Part shown: positions 48,201 through 60,200 of the stretch, one piece after another
How positions within the stretch are numbered: position 1 is the stretch's first letter
Layout of the letters: every line of letters starts with the position of its first letter
Origin: Dactylorhiza incarnata
Lineage: Eukaryota; Streptophyta; Magnoliopsida; Asparagales; Orchidaceae
Length of the DNA stretch: 64,000 nucleotides
Direction of reading: 5' to 3'
Assembly: GCA_033032865.1 (NCBI GenBank)
Contig: JAWHQI010000258.1
Location: forward strand, 1,674,001-1,738,000
Program-made: the position numbers and the translations under genes
Notes under the pieces: model-generated
The model's database searches: none
What the model saw: the letters and a program-made list of their open reading frames with translations, nothing else
Told to the model about the DNA's origin: nothing

Positions 48201-51200
48201 CATAACATAGCAAGAAGTTGGACATCCATCTTCTTACAGACAGGTCTATCAACGGTATCAACCACATCGGCCATCTTCTCAAGATGGTCTCCTGGACCTT
48301 GACCTATAAACCAGATTTTAATGGCAGGTTGTGAACATGTGTAATTTGTACCAATCAGTTTATTCATGGCAATGGAATGGTGATTACCTTGATGCAATGA
48401 CACCTTTACCGATATATTGGTTGATGTTCCAAAAGATTTGGTACCCATGATGGTGAGGGGACTGAGTCAGATGAGATCAGATACTTGAATCACCGGTGAG
48501 GAGGAGATGGTTTCGCACTGGATGCAGGTATGCAGGAAAAAGAGGGATGCATTGCTGGAATGAACGTGATTTTGCAATTTGAAGTCGGAAGGAGCAATTT
48601 GTCGAGTGATTTGTAGGATCAAGCGCATACCCAACATGTCCATAAGCTTGAATTTATGGAAATGTTGCTACTATTTCCCTTAAGTAAATAGCATAACGCG
48701 TCGTGGGTTCAAGTGAGGGACGCTAGACCCCAACAATCCCCCACCCCAACATTACCACTGAACCCTCAGGTTGAAAGGTGGATGGATTTACGGTAGATCA
48801 CCCAACCCAACAATCCCCCCATCCCGCTGAACTCACATGTTAAATGGAGAAATTTGGGATCTGAACTCACAGGTTAAATGGAGAAATTTGGGATCGGTCG
48901 GGATTGACTCAACCTTGCTCGTGGTCGGCTACTAAAATCAACGAAAGGCAACAATGTTGGGATCGACAGGGAGCTTGCTCGCGGTTGCGTTTACTTGCGT
49001 CGTGATCGTCCATATGGATCAATTAGAGCTCCAGAAGGCATGTTCAGAGGGCATTGGTCCTTGTGCAATGTCTCTTGTTCGAGGATTCTGTGCACAGTGG
49101 CCAACACTCCTCTTCGACGGGATTCCCACTCTTACTTCAATCAACCAAAGGGACCGAGACTGACTTGTTCGAGGCTTGTTGGATTACATCCTTCCAGTAA
49201 ACCGAAGGGATCGGTTCTGTCAGAGGCTGATGTATCCATAAGTGGTCTTGACCAAATCGCTAGCGACTTCCGCATTTGTCATGGATTAAATGGATTCAAA
49301 TATCTAAAAAAAAGATTTCTAATGTCTCAAATTTGGGTGCTGATTTCTCTGTAATGGAGGTTACCAATGTCCAAACTAAACGAAAAAAATACTTACTTTG
49401 GGCACAATCGATGAAGAAGGTTATCAGAAGTCGAAGAAAACTTGGTTTTATATTCAGAACCAGAAGGTCTTCTCCTATCACAGACATGTCTTATGAAGAG
49501 TGGCGAGACATGGTTAGTTCACTCCATGGAACCGACCATTGTTCTTCAGTTCATGTTTTGTGAAACAACTAAACAAGTGTGGGATTTGGTTGAAAAAAAT
49601 TACTCGAAAAGATGTGATCTTATTAGAATCTATCAATTGAATATTGAGGTTATATGTATGGACAACTTGACTTCTTTTGAGGATTACTACGGGAGACTTA
49701 CTCAAAAAATGAGAGGAGATAGATCAATATTTTGGTGTCAAGCTCTCTCCCGCCTATTCTGGTTGTTGGAATAGTCAAAGAGAACAGAGTCAAAGAAGAG
49801 TGTGAAACTTCTTGCTGGCTTGCCCCCAGAACTTAAATTGCAACAACTTCAAATGCTTGGAAGAGATGTTGTTCCGGGTTTGGATACCGTGGCTAGCTAC
49901 CTAGGGGGAATCTCATAGGATCTTAATAAACAAAATTAGCGGTGCATGAAACTATGAAAAGTCAATGATGGTGACTGATAAAAGAATATGGAAAAATGAC
50001 TCTAAAAGTGGGGCTAATATTAGGTAGACCTCGGTTGACTGAGTCGGATAAAGACAAACCGGTGTGTTCTCAGTGTGGGGCAAAAAAATATGTGCGAGAA
50101 AATAGTTGTGAGTTATTCGTACACCTTGTTCCTAAACACTTAAACTAAAAATGTTGCAGACAAGTATGTGGTGAAACCTCAATCGGCTCACTCAGGAATT
50201 TCTTATTTTGCAAGTGAAGATCATTCAACTAGTCAAGAAGCCATATCCATTCAGGAGATGAGCAGGAAATTGGTGGCTCTTGAAGCCTATCTTGGGCGAC
50301 ATGAACTTACTCAGTCATCAAGTATGGTTGCCCATGCTAATATTGTGTCCTGCTTTGAAGACAATAGTCAGTCAGATATTCCGATGGACCCAAATAAGAT
50401 GATGCATGTGAAAACTTCAACATAGCAAGATAACCTGAGTTTGGCATCGCAGATTGTGGCATGTGCCTTTGAGAATTTTGATATCTATGTTTAATGATGA
50501 CTCTTCTATTTGTAGTTTGGACTTATCTTGTAAAGCTTGTGAAATGGCTAAGCCCTTATTATTTACCTAGCACTACTAGATCTATAAACAATGTTTTGAT
50601 CTTATTCATTCTGATGTTTGGACTGTTTTCATTGTCTCTTCAAATGACTTTAAGTATTTTGTTATCTTTATTGATGATTTTTCAAGATTTACCTGGTTGT
50701 ATTTGTTGAGAAGAAATAATTTTGTTTTTGAAATATTTCAAAACTTGTATGCTCTCGTTGAAACACAATTTGATGCGAAGTTCAAAGTCTTAAAGTCAGA
50801 CTTATATGAGGAATTTGTCTAAGGAGATGCAAACATTTTTGAGCAATAAGGGTATAATCTTTCAGAGCTTTTGTCCGCATACTCCCAAACATAATGGGGT
50901 ATCAGAAAGGAAGCATAAACATTTGTTGAATGTTTTCAGAGCTTTGCTACATGAGATGCATGTGTCCAAATCTTTGTGGGATGAAGCTGCTCTGACTTCT
51001 ATGTATCAGATTAATTGGATTCCCTCGTGGGTCATTGGGAATAAGAGACCCCTTCAGATCCTGAAACCTCATGAGGATACATTTCATTTACCTCCTAAAG
51101 TTTTCGGGTGCATGACATTTGTCCACATTGTTGGTTCCGCAAGAGACAAATTGGGACCTCAGGCGGTTAAATGTGTCTTTATTGTTTATGCTCCTAATCA

Positions 51201-54200
51201 GAAAGGGCATAAGTATTATTTCCCTTGGCTTCATAGAAAGCTCGTTTCCAAGGATGTTACCTTCTTTGAAGTGATGCCTTTCTTCTCAGATCAAGGTCAA
51301 CAAGTCCTGTTTACTACGAGTTCAATCAGTCTTCCGAGATTGTGCTACCTTTTCCATTAATATTTGCACATGTGCATGCTGACACTCTCCCTATCGCTAA
51401 ATCTACCCAATAGGGTGTTTCTTTGAAGACGGGTATTCATAATGACACCGTTTGCATGCAATAAGAACTCCAAGTTTATCAAAGAAGAAGAAAAGCCCCC
51501 CCTACCCCGGCATTGGATACTGCTCCCTAGGTTCCTGTACTTGACTCTACCCCATCCTTGTGTCATAGTGTTCGCACTCAATGTAACATCCCAACCTAGT
51601 TCGACCACATTTCATAAGTCTATCCGACACTTGTGATATGAAACAAACCAAACAACAATAATAAAATTGATATCATTGCGGGAAAATAACTAGAGTACAC
51701 AACGAAAGTAAATAATTGAAGCTAAGGTTAAAGAAATACTTCAATTATGATTCACAGAGCTAACTAGAAAAGAAAAGTGCAATAAGTCTGAATAACTGAA
51801 AAATATTAAACAATGTCTGGTACATATAAGTTCATATATAAATGATACATCAATGGAAAGGGAAGACAAACTAAATGCAGAGAAGCCATCAAAAGCTTAT
51901 CCTAAGCGTATCTCCTATCCTGAATTCTCTAAAAAGAAAAGTCCGAAGACGACGTCAACCCATCTATTGAGTAAAAAAAGCTCTTCCTTCAGTAACAATA
52001 AAATGACATAATTAAAATATGCATGAGCAGTTGTAAATATGCTATAATTTAATTTAGGAACCATGATTTCTAACACGATATTTATACATGCTTTTGAATA
52101 AAAGAATTGTAATAACTTAAATTTCCTTTCTGTAATTGTCGCATTGTGAGTTGCATTCATGGTTTTAATTTCTTGAAATTTTGAGGTTGCGTCGTTCTGA
52201 ATTTCTTCTTGGAGTTGAGTTAAATCAATTTTTATATTCCTCTTATTAATTTATATTTGGTTTACTGAACGCATTTTGAATATTGAGTTTCTGATGGCAA
52301 CCAAAGATACCCTGACCTGATGCGTCCCTTGTGCAGGAGACAGACTCATACCTGACTGTTTCTAAGTGTGGAAGTGTGGGTCATCGACCCCATGTTTGAT
52401 GCTCATACGGTCTACTGGCCCTATGAGTATGATGGTGTGCATCCATCAATCATGAGGGAATAACCTCTTATGCCTCCTGAACTGATCACCTAGTGGTTGG
52501 TACGATCATCACATTATGTCGTCCGCTTGACGACACTAGTCTGAGGCTTATTATGTGTTTTAATTTTTTTACTTTTCGCCCAGTTTCAATCTACATCTTT
52601 ATTCATTTTTGTTCGTGCTATAAGATGTAAGTATTCATGCATTGATCTGATGTTTATTTGATTGCTTGTGCATTTTGTAATAATTCATTTTGGTTGTTAA
52701 CATACAATTAAAAGTTGTGAGTAAATCAATTTTGCATGCATTCTTACATGATCTAGGCATTGTTTTTATATTAAGTGATGTGTCTAGCCGAGAGGAATCG
52801 AATTTCCTCTGTGCATGTTGGTCGATGACGAGTAAAGAGGGAGAAGTCAGCCGAGCTTCGAGTGAATCCTACATCACAGACAACCTTACTGAACTTGTCA
52901 AACCATGCGCGAGGAGACTGTTTGAGACCATAAATAAATTTCTTAAGGTGCACACAAGAGACTCCCCCGTGGTCTCAAACCTGGGAGGTTGGTGCATGTA
53001 GACAATTTCGAGATGGTCTCCATTGAGAAAGACATTCTTAACATCCAATTGATGTAAGGGCCACTGTCGATGAACATCATAACAACTAAGGAAATCAGAA
53101 CACGAACAATATTTAGCTTGGCGACGGGTGAGAAGGTCTCATCATAATCAAGACCTTGTTGCTAAGTAAACCCCCTTGCCACAAGACGAGCTTTAAGGCG
53201 TTCAACTGTCCCATCTGGAGCATGTTTTATCGCAAAGACTCACTTGCATCCCACACAAGTCTGACCTGGAGGAAGAGAGTCAAGGTCCCAGGTCTGATTA
53301 GCCCAGAGAGCAGTCATTTCCTCATCCATGGCCGCACGCCATCCTGGATGTTGAAGAGCCTCCTGCAAAGAGTTAGGTATAGAAATGGAAGATAAAGATG
53401 TTGCGAATTTTAGAAGTGTCGGGGAGAGGCGATGCAAGGATACATAATTAGCCAAAGGATGAGCTGTGGATACGGGTGCCGGATCTGCAGGACGTGAGGT
53501 AGCACTGGTAGAGGACAGCTGTTGTAGGGCATCAGAGTGAGGAGGACGACGAGTGTATACACGAAGAAGAGGTGGTTTGGATGGTATGGGAAGCGAGGTT
53601 GGAATGAGAGGTGGAAGATGAGATGTAACAGGGACGGTAGGACGTGGTAATAACAGAGGTGCAAGAGGAGCTGGATGGAGAGAGTGAAAAGGTTGATCTT
53701 CAATGAAAGTCACATCTGCAGAAACGACAACCTTGTGAATGTCGGGAAAGTAGCACACATACCCTTTCTGAGTGCGAGAGTAACCGACGAACATATATTT
53801 TGTAGCACGAGGATCAAGTTTATCAGTGGAAGGACCAAGAGTATGGACATAACAGGTACAACCAAAGACCCAAGGTTGGATGGAAAAGGGAGGTGTGGAG
53901 GGAAATAGAAGACTAAACGGAGTTGCATAGTTGAGAATGGAGGAGGGCAGACGGTTAATGAGATAGCATGCGGCAGACACCGCAAAATGCCAATAAGAAT
54001 TGAGAACCTGCATTTGAATCATAAGTGAGCGAGCGACATCAAGAAGGTGACGATTCTTACGCTCAACCACACCATTCTGTTGAGGTGTATAAGCACATGA
54101 TGTGTGGTGGACGAACCAAACTCAGTACAGAGTTTGTTAAACGCATGACTGGTATATTCACGCGCATTGTCTATTCAAATAGTTTTAATTGACATGGAAA

Positions 54201-57200
54201 ATTGTGTACAAGTCTCAGTAATGAAGGCACGAAACACACGAGTTAAATCCGACCGATCATGTAGTAGGTATAACCACGTCATGGGAGAATAATCATAAAT
54301 AAAAGTAAGGAAATAATGATAATCAGAAACACTAGCAATTTTATACGGACCCGAAACATATGAATGCACTAAATCAAAAGGAACATCGCTCCGAGTACAA
54401 TGAAGAAGAAAAGAAGAACGAGGCTGTTTGTCGAAGGTACATGACTTGCAGGTAAAGTCAGGAAGAGTTTTCCTTAGAATTGGAAGAGGAGCATGTCCAA
54501 GACGCTGGTGCCAATCAACATAGGTGACTGATGAGAGAACTGTGGGAAAAACGTCTAGAAGGTAGAGTTCATTTGACAGTCGTCCTTTACCAATGATATT
54601 CTGCGTCTGTCGTTCCTGCATAACAAAAGAAGACGCGAAGGTTACAAAGCAGTCACGGTCTTGAGTAAGGCGACTAACATAAAGAAGATTAAAAGGAGAG
54701 TCCGGGATATGAAGAACCGAGCGAAGAGAAATAGAAGAATTGAGAGACATATTAGCGGAACCAGAGACAGGGGCAGTGTCACCATTGGCCACAGTGATAA
54801 ACTTGGGATGCGGAGAGTCCACGTTTTGAGGTGGTTTCTGCGGAGTGATATGATGGGTGGCACCGGAGTCCACAATCCAATGTGGACTATGGGAGAGACA
54901 AGAGATACCTTCATTGGAGATAGAAGCAACGGAGCCAGACGGTCGATTGAGTAACCCCTGGAGATGCTGGAGCTGGATGCGCATGGCATCAATGTCAGCG
55001 CGAGTGGTAAAAGACGTATCAGCAGCAACAGAGGCATGGGGTGGAGGAGGTATACCATGCTTACGATAGCAGGTTAACTCAAGATGTCCATCCCTGTCAC
55101 AGTGCGTACACATGTGACGAGGCCGGCTGTTGCGACCTCTACCTCGATAGCCAGAGCGACCTCCACGAGTTAATGGAGGAGAGGGGGAGATAAGTGTTGG
55201 AGGAGAGCTGGAGATTGATTTCCGGGAGCATGGGGGGGGCACCTTCAACAACATGGAGCAGACATCAGAGAGAGAGAATGGTGGAGGAGGAGAGGATCTG
55301 AGCCCGGATGCTGTGGAGATGAGGCGGAACACGAGTCATCATTATGACAACACCAGCGACCTCTTTTTGAGCACGTTGGGCAGCAAGATCGGCAATAGGA
55401 GGCTGATGCTGAATCCATGCCTCAACTAAGGTTTTGGACCTCGCAGCAAAGGAGGCTGAGTCGCCATCAACCCCTGAGTCGAGAGATTGAAGGTCCGTAA
55501 TGATGTCAAATAAGTGTTGAAGACTGTCCTTGCCGGAATAGAGGGAATGCAGTTCATCCCACATTGCCTTTCCACTTATATGATACATGGTCATTCGGTA
55601 AGGTTCACTATCCATTGAGTTGAGGATCCATGATTGGACACAACCATCATCACGAATCCAGTCCTCAGTGGGTGCAGAAGGGGTAACCTTAGTGAGATGA
55701 TGCAAAAGGCCCTTTGCCTGAAAAACACGGCAGACAAAGTGCACCCACTCAACAAAATTTTTCTTCCCACTAAGAGAGATGGTGGTGATTCGAAGCTCAT
55801 CACGAATTTCAGGAAGAGGGGTTGCTGCACGAGTGGGGAGGGACAAAACATCATTCAAGTCCATTGCAACAAAGAAGGAGAACGGGCATCAATCTTCTAC
55901 AGATACCCAATTGCGGTTAGCCAGAAAAAAACTGCGGCCAGGATGCTGCGGACAGGAGCGATGCTGCTAGGAGCTCTAGGAACTTGCTGTCAAGGAGATG
56001 CAGCAAGGAGTTGCGGTTAAGGAGATTGCACGAGAATCTGCGAGTAGGCACAAGGAGAACGATGAGTAGACACAGCTGGGAAGAACGACGATAAGATGTT
56101 GCGGTTAGCCAGAGAAAAAAAGTGCGGGCAGGGAGCTACGACTAGGCTTGCTGCGACAAAGGAGCGCTGAAAACTTGCGGTTATGGAGCTGCGGGTAGAA
56201 CGACGAGGATCTGTGGGTAGAATACCAGAGCAGCGAGCAGAACACCTTACACGGCTAGACAAAGAGACCGGGGAGGTCGGCAGACAGGCGGGGCCCATAA
56301 TTTCAGAGGGGAAAGCTACAAAAGCAGAAGGGGCGATGGGGAAAGAAAAGGGAATTGCGTGAGCGAGAGCACGATACGCAGAGCTGCGGTTGAACTCTTC
56401 TAACTGTCCAGACCGGCTTACTGTGTGAGCGAGAGCTAGATTACGAAAATAATTTGTTTCGTAGAATCGTTGGCTCTGATACCATGTAGAAAGACACGAA
56501 AAATAGAGAAATAGAATATAATTTTATTTATATCTCCAAAGGTTGTATATACATACATGAATTTGTACACTTAAATAGGAAGTGAGAGGAGAGAGTAATT
56601 CCCAATCTAAGATGTGAGACTAAATCTTAAAGAGGAAGAGGGTTCTAGATGGGCCTTAGCATGGGCCTTTACATATATTTTCTTCAACAGAGACAATGGT
56701 ACCAAGTTGGGTCTTCACGATCTCTACAAAATTAGCTTTGTGAGTGGGGTGTCGAAGATAATACTCAAGCTAAACTGGATCCACATTAGTGTGGTATCTA
56801 TTCAAGGGGACTTATTAGGGTTTGAAAGAGTAAACACGATATAATGTAAAAAAACTACAACTGTGTAGCGCGACCGACTAGCTAGGTATTTTTCGTTCCT
56901 ACTCTTTTACATCTATAATATATAATCCTAAGTGTTGAAATCAGAGAACTGGTCTCGACGTTCGAAAAGGGGATGCAGCTAACTCTTACTTGACCCGAGA
57001 TAGAACCCTTGACCAGTTGCTAAGAACCGAAAGACCTTACCCTTGAAGAACACTTAGTCCAAAAACGGACCCCTTAAGCTGCAGTGCGGAGGTCCCACCA
57101 CACACCCGGAAGTTCAAAGAGAGCTTCCCCTCCCAAGCCATTGCTGAGTCTGGGCACCTTGGAGGGCACTAAGGACCACCTTACCGTCAACCTTCACTGA

Positions 57201-60200
57201 CAGGGGGGCGGGGGGAGTGCTTGCTCACAAGACACTCACGAGGGGGGGGGGGGAGTCCAACCCTTCCAAAGTTGCCCATGAGGGTCTATTTATAGATTTC
57301 CCAAAATTGGGTTGCGGATAGCCAAGATTATGTTATCCACAGCTCAATTACGAACCTGAACGACCAAAACGAGAGGGGGGGGGGGGCAAGTGGGGGTTGA
57401 GACGTCCACTCCCCCCCTTGCCGGGGGTCGGAAGAGTGGACCGAATGGTCCACTGCCTGGACTGGGCGGGTGGACCACTCGGTCCACCTCCTTAGGGGCG
57501 AGTGGGCCAATGGTCCACTCGCCCGAGTGCCCGGGGCGAGTGGACCACAGGTCCACTCGCCCATCTCCCAGGGGTCCACTCGCCCCTGCCCAGGTGAGGA
57601 AGCGGGCCTTCGGTCTACTTCCTCCCCCCTGGGACTTCATTTTTAGTCTCGACGGCCTCTAACAAGTTGATCTTCTGCGTCACGGACACTCTCTCTATCA
57701 CAACTTCATCCGTGTCGGGTCATACCTACTCGGAAAATATGAGGGTTGTACACAATCCCTGCTCTTTTCGAGCTTACCTTAAGCTCGAAAAAAAATCCAA
57801 CCCACCTATTTGACGAGTAAGTGGGGCTTTAGAATAATCCATGAAGGACCCTGCCAACGGGTTACTCTTGCCGGGCTTTTCAGCTGAACCTGACTTGAGG
57901 CGAAAGACGAACCTTTCTCCACTTAACAACCCTCCTGCGAGCCGAGCTCAACTGGAGGTGGAGAGAGCTCAACACCTTAGGTCTAGTTAAACTTGACCTG
58001 AGGTGGAGGAAAACTCAACACCTCTAGTCGAGTCGAACTCGCCCCGAGGTGGAAGGCAAACCCTTCTCCACTTAACAACCCTCATGCGAGCTGCGCTCAA
58101 CTGGAGGTGTAGAAAGCTCAACACCTTAGGTCTAGTTAAACTTTGACCTGAGGTGGAGGAAAACTCAACACCTCTAGTCGAGCCGAACTCGACCTGAGGT
58201 GGAAGACAAATCTTTCTCCACTTAACAACCCTCCTGCGAGCCGAGCTCAACTGGAGGTGGAGAAAGCTCAACACCTTAGGTCTAGTTAAACTTGACCTGA
58301 GGTGGAGGAAAACTCCACACCTCTTGTCGAGCCGAACTCGACCTGAGGTGGAAGACAAACCTTTCTCCACTTAACAACCCTCCTGCGAGACGAGCTCAAC
58401 TGGAGGCGGAGAAAGCTTAACGCCTTAGGTCTAGTTAAACTTGACCTGAGGTGGAGGAAAACTCAACACCTCTAGTCGAGCCGAACTCGACCTGAGGTGG
58501 AAGGCAAACCCTTCTCCACTTATCAACCCTCCTGCGAGCCGAGCTCAACTGGAGGTGGAGAAAGCTCAACACCTTAGGTCTAGTTAAACTTGAACTGAGG
58601 TGGAGGAAAACTCAACACCTCTAGTCGAGCCGAACTCGACCTGAGGTGGAAGGCAAACCTTTCTCCACTTAACAACCCTCCTGTGAGCCGAGCTCAACTG
58701 GAGGTGGAGAAAGCTCAACACCTTAGGCCTAGTTAAACTTGACCTGAGGTGGAGGAAAACTCAACGCCTCTAGTCGAGCCGAACTCGACCTGAGGTGGAA
58801 GGCAAATCTTTCTCCACTTAACAACCCTCCTGCGAGCCGAGCTCAACTGGAGGTGGAGAAAGCTCAACGCCTTAGGTCTAGTTAAACTTGACCTGAGGTG
58901 GAGGAAAACTCAACACATCTAGTCGAGCCGAACTCGACCTGAGGTGGAAGGCAAACCTTTCTCCACTTAACAACCCTCTTGCGAGCCGAGCTCAACTGGA
59001 GGTGGAGAAAGCTCAACGCCTTAGGTCTAGTTAAACTTGACCTGAGGTGGAGGAAAACTCAACACCTTTAGTCGAGCCGAACTCGACCTGAGGTGGAAGA
59101 CAAACCTTTCTCCACTTAACAACCCTCCTGCGAGCCGAGCTCAACTGGAGGTGGAGAAAGCTCAACACCTTAGGTCTTGTTAAACTTGACCTGAGGTGGA
59201 GGAAAACTCAACACCTCTACTCGAGCCGAACTCGACCTGTGGTGGAATGCAAACTTTTCTCCACTTAACAACTCTCCTGCGAGCCGAGCTCAACTGGAGG
59301 TGTAGAAAGCTCAACGCCTTAGGTCTAGTTAAACTTGACCTAAGGTGGAGGAAAACTCAATACCTCTAGTCGAGCCGAACTCAACCTGAGGTGAAAGGCA
59401 AACCTTTCTCCACTTAACAACCCTCCTGCGAGCCGAGCTCAACTGGAGGTGGAGAAAGCTCAACAAGAAACTCCGACGCTGGTCCTTAAAGCTGTAGATG
59501 GTACCTGATGGGGGCTGATGGAACCAGTCTTTTGCCTCTCCCTTGAAAGTGATGGCGAAGAGCCTGCACTTGGAGGCGTCCGTCATCTGCCTGACCAAGA
59601 CCATGTCTTCGAACCACTGGAGGTGCTGGAGAGGGTCGTCCTTCCCTGCGTAGTAAGACATGGCGGGCTCGCTGAACCCGCCTGGAACTGGAGCTGAGAT
59701 GATCAGCTCGCAGAAGGGACTTCCCCATCTTCCCTGGCGAGTCGAAGACGTTCTCTCTGCCTCCCCACTGGGGTAGCCGGTCCCAGGAGAGCCGTTGAAG
59801 AGCATTCTTGCTTAGAGACCCGAGCCTTCCCCTGTGGCTGGCTCCTTCCCTTGCCGACGTGCTTGCCCCGTCTCCATCGGAGATGGCAAGGCGAGCACGG
59901 GTGTGGGTGGTGTCGAGCACTCGCCGTGAGGGGGGAGTTCGAGCCGCATGAGCTCCGGAACCGACTTCTTGAGCTCTTCAAAATCCCTTTTCTTCACGCA
60001 TTTGCTGGTAGGGGTGAGTCCCCCAGCTCATCGCTTCCAGCCATGAGACTTGCCCAGAGCTTTCTGAACTTGCTGCTTCCACGCTCACCGCACCAGAATG
60101 TTGAAATCAGAGAACTGGTCTCGACGTTCGAAAGGGGGATGCAGCTAACCCTTACTTGACCCGAGCTAGAACCCTTGACCAGTTGCTAAGAACTGAAAGA

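Larger units (their letters stand above)
49276..51581 (+). mobile_element. Copia-6: degraded Ty1/Copia gag and integrase
   Basis: Gag starts near 49360 (VTNVQTKRKKYLLWAQSMKK) and continues as TTKQVWDLVEKNYSK and FEDYYGRLTQKM to about 49720. A zinc knuckle near 50070 (CSQCGAKKY) has lost its histidine. Gag-like sequence ends near 50425, and protease is missing. The integrase zinc region (CKACEMAK) starts near 50530, then LIHSDVW and FIDDFSRFTW. The core continues to 51360 (HTPKHNGVSERKHK, then SARDKLGPQAVKCVF) and a linker to 51581. Reverse transcriptase is absent. A Gypsy LTR fragment cuts it at 51582. Confidence 0.72.
52775..56699 (-). mobile_element. Copia-5: minus-strand Copia, truncated in reverse transcriptase
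   Basis: The 5' LTR is 56485-56699 (215 bp; minus strand TGTTGAAGAAAATATATG...CTACA). A minus-strand primer-binding site (TGGTATCAGAGCCA) lies at 56484-56471. Gag, protease, integrase and the N-terminal reverse transcriptase follow down to about 52775. There the sequence stops after KKFIYGLKQSPRAWFDKF and a short RT stretch. The rest of RT, RNase H and the 3' LTR are missing. It is closely related to Copia-1 in gag and pol (RDELRITTISL in both), though the LTRs differ in length. Confidence 0.83.

Noticed and set aside
57987..58370. 127-codon minus-strand frame
   Set aside because: It is a translation of the 149-bp satellite.
57893..59463. CRISPR-like regular array
   Set aside because: The 149-bp units are contiguous and nearly identical, with no variable spacers, in a plant LTR element. 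It is a satellite-type tandem repeat.
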